In this document: piece after piece, positions 1 through 6,372 of the stretch | How the letters are laid out: every line of letters starts with the position of its first letter | Position numbering within the stretch: the first letter of the stretch is position 1 | Assembly: GCA_964617875.1 (NCBI GenBank) | Contig: CAZUAI010000082.1 | Span: 1 to 24,795, forward strand | Length of the DNA stretch: 24,795 nt | Direction of reading: 5' to 3' | DNA from: CAZMVY01 sp964617875 | Lineage (GTDB): Bacteria; Planctomycetota; Phycisphaerae; UBA1845; PWPN01 | Notes under the pieces: model-generated | What the model saw: the letters and a program-made list of their open reading frames with translations, nothing else | What the model was told of the DNA's origin: nothing | Database searches by the model: none | Program-made: the position numbers and the translations under genes

Positions 1-428
1 TGAAAACGTAACCGCCCGGCACTAAACCACTTGGGACGGCAGTGCCATTCGATCCAGGGGCTGTTGTTCTGGAAACTGGAATTGCTGTTCTCGGCATAGA
101 TCCAGAACGTCGGCCCGCCGGTCATCAGCACGTTCCAATGCGCGTCCTTGGCAAGCGGCGTCCACATCCAGCAGTCAAACGGGGCATTGGTCTCCAACCG
201 CAAACTGGACGCGCCGGCCTTGACTCGCGACGTATCGTTGAACACCGTGGCCGTTGCGCCGTCGGCCTGGGCGCCCCAGTCGCTCGCCGTGTCTTCGGTA
301 AGCACATCCGGGGCCGGTGGCGGGCTGCCGAACAGGGGGCCGGCGGCCGGCAGCGACATCATCATCACCAGCATCGAGATAAATCCGACAGGCCCAACGC
401 TCAACGGAATACGCGACTGCGGCGACAT
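1..428 (-). CDS. Secreted protein of unknown function, N-terminal part (3' end outside window)
   Basis: An open frame of 142 codons runs from an ATG at 428 down to the window edge without a stop, so only the N-terminal part is visible. A strong ribosome binding site (GGAGGA, complement of 437-442) lies 8 nt before the ATG. The first 30 or so residues form a signal peptide: a short polar start (MSPQSR), a Met/Leu/Val-rich hydrophobic core and an Ala/Gly cleavage region. A proline-rich stretch (SPPPAPDV) follows. The mature part is rich in Trp, Asn and Ser (for example WMWTPL, FWIYAENS, WIEWHC), as in extracellular beta-sandwich or carbohydrate-binding domains, but I recognise no specific family. 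Export is well supported; the function is unknown. Confidence 0.75.
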   Translation of the reverse strand, partial: MSPQSRIPLSVGPVGFISMLVMMMSLPAAGPLFGSPPPAPDVLTEDTASDWGAQADGATATVFNDTSRVKAGASSLRLETNAPFDCWMWTPLAKDAHWNVLMTGGPTFWIYAENSNSSFQNNSPWIEWHCRPKWFSAGRLRF

Positions 429-845
429 GACTTCATTCCTCCAGATTGATCTTGCCCGAGGGTTCTGCGACGCCCGCATTGGAAATGGCGGCGTGACCAA
501 CACCTCCGAATCGCCCCGCCCCGGTGACACCGGGTACGAGGCCCCACTCGTCAACATTCATCATTGTCACCACGGGCGGGGAACATTTCAAACGCCGGGT
601 TCATCACGGCCATTACCGGCACAGACCGCGCGGCAGGCTCCCGCCGGGACGAATCAGACGCGCTCAGCGTGGAGCGTGCACCCGCGCCCGCATTTGTTCG
701 GGCGGTTACCCGTTGCTGTCATGCCCGCTCAATCGGCGTCTATTCTCCCGTGGCAACCGTTGAGGTTCCATCGATCTGTACGCCGGCAGAACAACAGTCC
801 TGTCAGGAGGAATGCAAGCGGGATTTCGACGGATCGTTGCGATTT
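429..845. other. Gene-free stretch upstream of the secreted-protein gene
   Basis: About 417 bp with no coding frame I would defend on either strand. It must hold the promoter of the minus-strand gene starting at 428, but no clear -35/-10 pair is visible. The one structured element is a perfect palindrome at 520-534 (CCCGGTG, central A, CACCGGG), about 90 bp upstream of that start codon. It could be an operator or simply a GC-rich hairpin. Confidence 0.4.
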
Positions 846-1067
846 CTATCGGTCCCTGTGTAACACGTCTGATAAGATCGCTATGCAAGACCCGATTCCC
901 GAACCGGCTCCCGGTTGTCCGCAACGGGGCCAGTCCGTCAGGCCGGTGTTGCAGTTGCCGGCCGCGATCTTGTGCTCCCAGACCCGTCGTGGCAAGTCAC
1001 TTGTGACGCCGACGTACAGCGTGCCGTTGCGTCGGCTGGCCAGAATGTAGACGGCCGGCTGCTTCAT
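846..1067 (-). pseudogene. Truncated GIY-YIG endonuclease-like gene
   Basis: The first 33 or so residues match the start of small single-domain GIY-YIG (UvrC/YhbQ-like) nucleases. They include VYILASRRNGTLYVGVTSDL, which carries the Y..L and YVG halves of the GIY-YIG motif, followed by the catalytic-type Arg in LPRRVWEHK. Beyond WEHK (near position 968) the frame continues for 40 residues but lacks the usual remainder of the domain (no EGFT/KYG-like segment and no metal-binding Glu). Family members are usually 85-100 residues; this frame is 73 with an unrelated tail. I found no continuation in the other two minus-strand frames. It is read as a 3'-truncated remnant. The start has a GAGG-like site upstream, and a palindromic repeat lies 20 bp upstream. 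Confidence 0.7.
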
Positions 1068-1086
1068 CGTACGCCTCGTATGTGCC

Positions 1087-1115
1087 CCTGGATTCCCGCG
1101 TGCGCGGGAATGACG
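1087..1115. repeat. Palindromic intergenic repeat, copy A
   Basis: The unit reads CCTGGATTCCCGC, a short GTG spacer, then GCGGGAATGACG, so its GGATTCCCGC/GCGGGAATGA arms are themselves inverted. The same unit occurs in opposite orientation at 1139-1166. This is the well-known dispersed bacterial repeat whose conceptual translation gives WIPACAGMT or VIPAKAGIQ. The pair can fold as two hairpins or one larger one. Confidence 0.8.
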
Positions 1116-1138
1116 AACAATGCACGCGCAACCCCTTC

Positions 1139-1166
1139 CGTCATTCCCGCGAAAGCGGGAATCCAG
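1139..1166. repeat. Palindromic intergenic repeat, copy B (inverted relative to copy A)
   Basis: The unit reads CGTCATTCCCGC, GAAA loop, GCGGGAATCCAG. It is the reverse complement of copy A at 1087-1115 apart from the loop, with 23 bp between the two. It lies 84 bp beyond the stop codon of the minus-strand gene ending at 1250, so it may also help terminate that transcript. Confidence 0.8.
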
Positions 1167-1249
1167 TCTTCCGCGTCATCGTTCCCCGCGTCCGCGCGGA
1201 CCGCTCCGTCTCTTCTTCCCGCGGCACTCCGTCCTGCCCGCGGCCCTGG

Positions 1250-2782
1250 CTACTGGCACACCGGCGGGTTGTTCGGTCCGTTGAAGCAGGCGGAGAAACG
1301 CAGGAAATCGGCCAGGTCCGCGTCGCCGTCGCCGTCGGCGTCGGTGGCGTCGCAGAAGCCCGGGAACGCCGGCGGCTGGTTGGGGCCGTTGAAACAGGCC
1401 GCGAAGCGGTTGAAGTCGCTCAGGTCCACGTCGCCGTCGCCGTCGAAGTCGCCGTAGGTGTTCGGCATGGTGATTTCCAGCGTCGAGTTGCCGGTGAGCC
1501 TGGGACGGAAGACGAGGTTGCGGCCTTGGAAGGCGTTCGTGCCGACGATGCCGTCGAGCGTGCCGCCTTCGACGGACGGCACATCCTCGACGATGATGGG
1601 CACCTGGCGGAAGGACACCGGGCCGCCGAACGCGTCGATTTCGAGCGTGTCGAGGTAGAAGCCCGGCGCCTCGTGGACGTCGCCGGCCACGCCGGTGACC
1701 TCGACCGTGAACTCGGGGTTGTTGGGGTTCAGGCCGAGTTGGCCGGCGATGAACGAACGCATGAGGCTGATCTGAGCCCCGGTGTCCACCATGAAGTACT
1801 TGTTGACGGCGGGCCGGCTGCCTTCCTGCAGCCAGACGCTTGCGACGAACCACGCTCCCTGCGGCAGGTCGCCCTCAACGGTGGCAAGGGCGGTCGGGAT
1901 CCAGGGGGTCCGGAAGTCGAGTTCGAGGATGTTCGGGTAGTACGCCGAGGTGGTCATCCCCGGCGGCCTCGGGTCCAGCGGGATGACCTTGTCGTATTCG
2001 GGGGCGTTCGGGTCGCCGGGGAGGAAGATCTCGACCTCCGGCCCGGTGTAGGTCTTGCCGTTGCGGGTGATGGTCACCGGGCGGTCGTTGTAGATGGCGA
2101 AGTCGCGGAACGCGAAGAGGGGCGTGCCGACGGCCGTCGGGATGTCAACAATGTCGTTGCAGGCGGGTTCCTGCGGGATCGCGACGCTGACGTTCCAGTG
2201 GCCGGTCAACTGCGCCGTGTCCAGGTTCAGCGTCACGGGGTCGATCGCCTGCAGGCCGGCGACGAAGAGGCCCAGCGTCCAGCTTACGTCGGCGTCCACC
2301 TGGCCCCCGGCGCCGCCCACCGGGATCGTGTTGCCCGTCAGGAACGGGTCCGTCAGGCCGAGCGCCGTCCGGTCGCAGTGGCCGACGATACTGATCGTGC
2401 CCCCCGTGTCGAGGATGCCGATGGCATAGCCTTGTGACATGGGCTGGTTCAGCGGCGACCCGACCACGGAGTTGGCCAGCACGTGGGCCCATTCAAATTC
2501 GAAGCCCTTCCGCCGATCCGTGAGAGCGACGGCGATATAGGGGACGAAGCCGGCGATGGGGATCGGCCCGGCGGCCATGGCGGGGGCCGGTTGGGGGGCC
2601 TGCGGGGCGAACAGGCGGTCGGCCGACCGGGGCCGGTTGATCGCCGTCACGTGAAGGCCCGGCGCGATGTTGAGGTTCACGTCCTCGCGAGTCCAGGACT
2701 CGCCACGGGCCGATAACGTCCACCCGCCGGCGCAGACAATCAAGGCGATGAGCGTGATGCCCGTCCGTTTCCGTTGGTGCAT
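1250..2782 (-). CDS. Secreted bilobed retropepsin-like aspartyl protease with EF-hand (dockerin-like) tail
   Basis: A 510-residue protein. The chosen ATG at 2782 is followed at once by a signal peptide (MHQRKR, hydrophobic TLIALIVCAGG, then SARGES). An upstream in-frame ATG at 2842 would bury it. An AGGAG lies about 15 nt upstream, which is rather far. Two aspartyl-protease-type motifs are visible: ILDTGGTIS (D near 125) and MVDTGAQIS (D near 333). The second is followed, some 75 residues later, by the flap-distal motif GIVGTNAF (411-418) typical of retropepsin-like families. The C-terminus (445-510) has two acidic loops, DFDGDGDVDLSDF and DADGDGDADLADF, each followed by F..ACFNGPN. These are EF-hand/dockerin-like and presumably bind calcium. 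Inferred role: an extracellular or periplasmic peptidase. Activity is unproven because retropepsin-like folds can be inactive. Transcribed divergently from the threonine synthase gene. Confidence 0.8.
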   Translation of the reverse strand: MHQRKRTGITLIALIVCAGGWTLSARGESWTREDVNLNIAPGLHVTAINRPRSADRLFAPQAPQPAPAMAAGPIPIAGFVPYIAVALTDRRKGFEFEWAHVLANSVVGSPLNQPMSQGYAIGILDTGGTISIVGHCDRTALGLTDPFLTGNTIPVGGAGGQVDADVSWTLGLFVAGLQAIDPVTLNLDTAQLTGHWNVSVAIPQEPACNDIVDIPTAVGTPLFAFRDFAIYNDRPVTITRNGKTYTGPEVEIFLPGDPNAPEYDKVIPLDPRPPGMTTSAYYPNILELDFRTPWIPTALATVEGDLPQGAWFVASVWLQEGSRPAVNKYFMVDTGAQISLMRSFIAGQLGLNPNNPEFTVEVTGVAGDVHEAPGFYLDTLEIDAFGGPVSFRQVPIIVEDVPSVEGGTLDGIVGTNAFQGRNLVFRPRLTGNSTLEITMPNTYGDFDGDGDVDLSDFNRFAACFNGPNQPPAFPGFCDATDADGDGDADLADFLRFSACFNGPNNPPVCQ

Positions 2783-2825
2783 TGTGTACAAAGCTTGCTC
2801 CTGGAACCCACCCCGGCCCCATCCC

Positions 2826-2854
2826 ATTATAGCCTGGCCCATGCGTCGGCCGAA
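2826..2854 (-). promoter_or_regulatory. Possible promoter for the aspartyl-protease-like gene
   Basis: On the minus strand there is a perfect TATAAT (complement of 2826-2831) about 44 bp upstream of the start codon at 2782. The hexamer 17 bp further upstream (TTCGGC, complement of 2849-2854) is a poor -35, so the call rests on the -10 box and its position. Confidence 0.4.
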
Positions 2855-2856
2855 GG

Positions 2857-2886
2857 TTGGCCTTGCGCGCGATTTCGGCGTATGCT
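2857..2886 (+). promoter_or_regulatory. Possible promoter for the threonine synthase gene
   Basis: TTGGCC (2857-2862), an 18-bp spacer and TATGCT (2881-2886) match the sigma70 consensus at 4 of 6 positions each. Transcription would start near 2893. That excludes the in-frame ATG at 2882 and favours the ATG at 2915. Confidence 0.4.
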
Positions 2887-2914
2887 ATCCGGTCGTCAGG
2901 CACGTGAATCTGCC

Positions 2915-4165
2915 ATGAGCACGAGAATTGCCGCCACAGTGACTTCTCTCCGCTGCGTGACCTGCGGGCGTCGCTATCCGCCCGCCGAGGTTCGGCTCAC
3001 GTGCCCGACCTGCGGTCCCGAGACCGGCATTCTCGATGTCGAGTATGACCTCAAGGCCGCCAAACGCGGTCTGGGGCCCGTGTCTCTGGGCGACCGGCCG
3101 CACACGCATTGGCGATACCTTGAACTGCTGCCCGTGCCTGCGAATGCGATTCCGGCTGACTGGCGCGTCGGCTGGACGCCGATCATTGATGCCCCGCGGC
3201 TGGCGGCGGCGGTCGGCCTCAACCACTTGCGGCTCAAGGACGAGGGGCGGAATCCCACGGCGTCGTTCAAGGACCGCGCATCGTCCGTGGCCGTCGTCCT
3301 GGCGGTGGCCGAGGGGGCGCGGGCGATCGCGTGCGCCTCGACGGGCAACGCGGCCAGCAGCCTCGCCGGCCACGCGGCGATGGTCGGGATGCCGGCGTAT
3401 ATCTTCGTGCCGGCGGGCGCCCCGGAGCCCAAGCTCGCGCAGCTCCTGCTGTGCGGGGCACGCGTGTTCAGCGTCCAGGGCACCTATGACGAGGCCTACC
3501 GGCTCTGCAACGCGGCGTGCGAGCGGTTCGGCTGGTACAACCGCAACTGCGCCGTAAACCCATATCTCGTCGAGGGGAAGAAGACGGCGGGCCTCGAGAT
3601 CGCCGAGCAGTGCGCCGCGTCGATACCCGCGTGGGTGTCCGTCGGCGTGGGCGATGGGTGTACGCTCGCGGGCATCTGGAAGGGCCTGCGCCAGATGTTC
3701 GAGATCGGGCGGATCGACCGCCTGCCCCGGATGCTGGGCGTGCAGGCGGCGGGCTGCGCCCCGATCGTCGAGGCGGCGCGCGCGGGGCGGCTGCCGTCCG
3801 GCGTCCGCGGCGATACCCTCGCCGACAGCATCAACGTCCCCGTGCCGCGCAACTGGATCAAGGCGATCGCCGCCGTGCGCGAGAGCAACGGGGCTTTCGT
3901 CACGGTCACGGACGAGCAGATTCTCAGGGCCATGCGCCGGACGGGGACACTGACGGGCGTGCTCGGCGAGCCGGCGGCGGCGGCCTCGGTCGCGGGGCTT
4001 GCGGCGGCGCTGGGCGAGCATATCGTGCGGCCGCAGGAGCCGGCGCTGGCGATCATCACCGGCAGCGCGCTGAAGGATACGCGTAACGCCATGCGAGCCG
4101 GCGGCGAGCCGGTGCGGATCAAGCCGTCCCTGGACGAGGTGGCCGGACATGTCGGTGCGGAGTGA
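2915..4165 (+). CDS. thrC: Threonine synthase (PLP-dependent, zinc-ribbon N-terminus)
   Basis: A 416-residue fold-type II PLP enzyme that converts O-phospho-L-homoserine to L-threonine in the cytoplasm. The N-terminus carries a small zinc ribbon (C14, C17, C30, C33), as in archaeal-type and many bacterial threonine synthases. The PLP lysine is K119 in NPTASFKDRASS, and the phosphate-binding loop is STGNAASS (142-149). A GVGDG segment lies mid-protein, and near the C-terminus the ALAIITGSALKD motif closes the PLP site. The length is typical. The ATG at 2915 is preferred to an in-frame ATG at 2882 because of the candidate promoter and because the conserved part starts just after it; neither has a good ribosome binding site. 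The next gene follows after 54 bp on the same strand. Related PLP lyases such as cysteate synthase cannot be excluded by eye. Confidence 0.88.
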   Translation: MSTRIAATVTSLRCVTCGRRYPPAEVRLTCPTCGPETGILDVEYDLKAAKRGLGPVSLGDRPHTHWRYLELLPVPANAIPADWRVGWTPIIDAPRLAAAVGLNHLRLKDEGRNPTASFKDRASSVAVVLAVAEGARAIACASTGNAASSLAGHAAMVGMPAYIFVPAGAPEPKLAQLLLCGARVFSVQGTYDEAYRLCNAACERFGWYNRNCAVNPYLVEGKKTAGLEIAEQCAASIPAWVSVGVGDGCTLAGIWKGLRQMFEIGRIDRLPRMLGVQAAGCAPIVEAARAGRLPSGVRGDTLADSINVPVPRNWIKAIAAVRESNGAFVTVTDEQILRAMRRTGTLTGVLGEPAAAASVAGLAAALGEHIVRPQEPALAIITGSALKDTRNAMRAGGEPVRIKPSLDEVAGHVGAE

Positions 4166-4206
4166 GGGCTGCTGCGGCCCGTCGCGGCGGCGATCGGTGG
4201 AATACG

Positions 4207-4212
4207 GGGAGG
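4207..4212 (+). promoter_or_regulatory. Ribosome binding site that decides the ssnA start
   Basis: GGGAGG lies 1 nt before an ATG at 4214 and 7 nt before a second in-frame ATG at 4220. Only the second spacing is functional, so translation most likely begins at 4220. Confidence 0.6.
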
Positions 4213-4219
4213 TATGTCC

Positions 4220-5521
4220 ATGAGCATCCTGATCCGAAATGCGCAACTCGTGGAACTCGATCCGCCGAGCGTCGGGATCGGCGATGTGCGGATCGAAGGC
4301 GATACGATCACGCGGGTCGCTTCGGAGATTGCGCCGGAGCCGCAGGATGAGATTGTCGATGCCGGCGGGGCGGTCGTGATGCCCGGGCTGGTCAACGCGC
4401 ATTCGCACCTCTACTCGGCGCTGGCGGTCGGGATGCCCGGTCGGGCGGAGCCGCCGCGGAGCTTCACGGAGATCCTCGAGGGGGTCTGGTGGCGGCTCGA
4501 CCGGGCCCTGGACGCCGAGTCGATCGAGGCAAGCGCGGTCGTCGGCTCGCTCGCCGCCGTACGATGCGGTACGACGACGGTGATCGATCATCACGCCTCA
4601 CCCAACGCCATCGCCGGATCGCTGGACCGGCTTGTGCGGGGGATCGAGCGTGTGGGGCTGCGGGGCGTTCTCTGCTACGAGGTGACGGACCGCAACGGCG
4701 AGGATGGGGCCCTGGCGGGCATCGAGGAGAACCGCCGGTTTGCGGCGGCCTGCAAGGCGCGTCGCGACGGTCGTTTTGCCGCGATGATGGGGGCGCACGC
4801 CAGCTTCACGCTCAGCGACAAGACGCTCGAGCGGATCGCCGGGACGACGCGGCTGCGGCTGCACATCCATCTCGGCGAGGATCCGTGCGACGAGGCGCTG
4901 TCCCGGTCGCGGTACGGCGCGTCGCCCGTCGAGCGGCTTGATACCTTCGGCCTGCTGAACGCGGAGTCGATTCTCGCGCACGCGGTACACGTCAGCATCT
5001 TCGATCTCGCGACGATCCAGCAGGCCAGCGCCACCATCGTTCACAATCCGCGGTCGAACATGAACAACCACGTCGGCCACGCGTGCATTCATCGATTCGG
5101 CGTGCCCGTGGCCCTCGGCACGGACGGCATCGGGAGCGACATGTTTGCGGAGGCACGGGCCGCATGGCTGAAGGCCCGCGACGTCGGCGTCGACGTCGCG
5201 CCCCGGCAGATCCTCTCGATGCTCGGCTCGTCGCAGCGCACGGCCGGCCGGCTCCTGGGCATTCGCCTCGGTGAGTTCCGGGCGGGCGCGGCGGCCGATC
5301 TCGTCATCACCGACTACTGGCCGCCGACGCCGCTCGACGCGGACAATCTCGCCGGGCACGTCCTCTTCGGTCTGTCGGCGAGGCACGTCCGGCACGTGAT
5401 GGTTGCCGGCAGGTGGTCGTTGTTTGACCGTCGCGTCGCGTCGCTCGACGAGGGCGTGTGCCGCGCCGAGAGCCGGAAAATCGCCCAAGGCCTGTGGGAG
5501 CGAATGAGCAAGCTGCCGTGA
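4220..5521 (+). CDS. ssnA: SsnA-type amidohydrolase (putative aminohydrolase)
   Basis: A 433-residue metal-dependent amidohydrolase of the TRZ/ATZ-like group. Metal ligands are visible: H61 and H63 in NAHSHLYS, H217 in LHIHLGED, H254 in LAHAVH and D302 in ALGTDGIGSDMF. Several blocks closely match E. coli SsnA: WWRLDRALD, VIDHHASP, NPRSNMNNHVG, LGTDGIGSDM and DNLAGHVLFG. SsnA proteins are linked by gene neighbourhood in enterobacteria to selenium and purine catabolism, but the substrate is not firmly known. An aminated heterocycle is likely from the family chemistry. It is probably co-transcribed with thrC, 54 bp upstream. No selenium or purine-catabolism genes are visible nearby, so the enterobacterial context is not kept. 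The start is set by the ribosome binding site at 4207-4212. Confidence 0.85.
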   Translation: MSILIRNAQLVELDPPSVGIGDVRIEGDTITRVASEIAPEPQDEIVDAGGAVVMPGLVNAHSHLYSALAVGMPGRAEPPRSFTEILEGVWWRLDRALDAESIEASAVVGSLAAVRCGTTTVIDHHASPNAIAGSLDRLVRGIERVGLRGVLCYEVTDRNGEDGALAGIEENRRFAAACKARRDGRFAAMMGAHASFTLSDKTLERIAGTTRLRLHIHLGEDPCDEALSRSRYGASPVERLDTFGLLNAESILAHAVHVSIFDLATIQQASATIVHNPRSNMNNHVGHACIHRFGVPVALGTDGIGSDMFAEARAAWLKARDVGVDVAPRQILSMLGSSQRTAGRLLGIRLGEFRAGAAADLVITDYWPPTPLDADNLAGHVLFGLSARHVRHVMVAGRWSLFDRRVASLDEGVCRAESRKIAQGLWERMSKLP

Positions 5522-5598
5522 CTCCGTGCGTGGCTACGGTCGTCCGCAGTCATCTGCCGCCCTTGTCGCCAGCCGGAGATGAAGCTACCTTGAGGCGC

Positions 5599-5696
5599 AA
5601 GGTGTCAGGAACCCTGGGCGGTGGAGATGAACCGTCTCCGACGGGGGCGGCTTCTTCGCGAAACTGGCCTGGGCAAAGAACGGGGTTCCTGACACC
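5599..5696. repeat. Inverted-repeat unit 1 (arms GGTGTCAGGAACC)
   Basis: A unit of about 98 bp with AAGGTGTCAGGAACCC at 5599-5614 and the inverse GGGTTCCTGACACC at 5683-5696. The 13-bp arms are perfect. The interior is not shared with unit 2 at 5728-5826. It lies 77 bp past the ssnA stop. Arms of this type resemble REP sequences mobilised by REP-associated tyrosine (Y1) transposases; that link comes from memory and no such transposase is present here. Confidence 0.8.
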
Positions 5697-5701
5697 GTTC
5701 C

Positions 5702-5724
5702 GTAGTGCAGGCCCTGCGACGCGG
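5702..5724. repeat. Possible fragment of the GCAGGC-type repeat
   Basis: Between the two REP-like units, CGTAGTGCAGGCC followed by CTGCG matches the core of the element at 15131-15265 (GTAGTGCAGGCC...CTGCG) for about 12 consecutive bases. It is too short to be certain and may be coincidental. Confidence 0.3.
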
Positions 5725-5727
5725 ACG

Positions 5728-5826
5728 CAAGGTGTCAGGAACCCCTGACCGGCACGAAGGGTGGTTCGCGAGTGATTGGGGCTTCTGCGGGCAGAGGCTT
5801 GTGCGGAGCCGAGGGTTCCTGACACC
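5728..5826. repeat. Inverted-repeat unit 2 (arms GGTGTCAGGAACC)
   Basis: The second unit has CAAGGTGTCAGGAACCCC at 5728-5745 and GGGTTCCTGACACC at 5813-5826, spanning 99 bp, nearly the same length as unit 1. The arms are identical to those of unit 1 but the interiors differ. The right arm ends 15 bp before the acpS start codon, so transcripts into acpS must cross this potential hairpin. Confidence 0.8.
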
Positions 5827-5841
5827 GTTGGCGGGTGGAGT

Positions 5842-6225
5842 ATGCCGATCGTCGGCCACGGAATCGACATCATCGAGTGCGAGCGGGTCGCGGCCGTGTA
5901 CGAACGGCACGGCGACCGATTGCTCGACCGCCTCCTCACGCCCGCGGAGCGCGAATACGTCCTCGCACGGCGGACGATGATCCAGAGCCTCGCCGGCCGT
6001 TTCGCCGCGAAGGAGGCGATCCTGAAGGTCCTCGGCACGGGCTGGCGCGGCGCAATCGCCTGGCGTGACATGGAAATCCTGAACGACGGCAATGGCCAGC
6101 CGCACGTGACGCTGACGGGCGAGTGCGCCCGCATCGCCGAGGCCAAAGGCATCCGCCGCATCCACGTCTCGATCACGCATACCGCGGCCTACGCGGCCGC
6201 CAGTGCGATCGGCGAAGGCCCCTGA
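5842..6225 (+). CDS. acpS: Holo-[acyl-carrier-protein] synthase
   Basis: A 127-residue protein that transfers 4'-phosphopantetheine from CoA to apo-acyl carrier protein, activating it for fatty acid synthesis. It has the family signatures: GHGIDIIECER (metal-binding Asp, D9), FAAKEAILKVLGTG (metal-binding Glu, E58, within the KEA motif) and the C-terminal block HVSITHTAAYAAA (usually HVSISH). The length is typical of AcpS. The ATG at 5842 is preceded by GGTGGAG at 5834-5840; it is the natural start because the conserved GxGIDI motif follows at once. The gene sits just downstream of the two inverted-repeat units, separated by them from ssnA, so it may have its own promoter, though none is clear. 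Confidence 0.92.
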   Translation: MPIVGHGIDIIECERVAAVYERHGDRLLDRLLTPAEREYVLARRTMIQSLAGRFAAKEAILKVLGTGWRGAIAWRDMEILNDGNGQPHVTLTGECARIAEAKGIRRIHVSITHTAAYAAASAIGEGP

Positions 6226-6372
6226 GTTGCGTGGGCCTGCTTTGCCCGTTACGGTGAGCGTCATGGCAAAGGCGAACGCGAGGGCAACGCCCCCTTTTTC
6301 GTTTCTCACTTTCTCATTTCTTCGTTTTGCACAGGGTGACGCATACGGCGTCGCCGTCGGCAGGCGCTTCGC

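Noticed and set aside
148..1050. Plus-strand open frame of 300 codons across the first kilobase
   Set aside because: It runs opposite the signal-peptide gene at 1-428 and across the GIY-YIG remnant, shows no domain and has no ribosome binding site.
1082..2437. Plus-strand open frame opposite the aspartyl-protease-like gene
   Set aside because: Begins in the palindromic repeat and then gives Val/Arg/Glu-rich text that mirrors the minus-strand gene.
2885..4594. Minus-strand open frame of about 570 codons opposite thrC and ssnA
   Set aside because: Arg/Asp/Pro/His-rich with no motif. Both plus-strand genes have full catalytic signatures in the same place.
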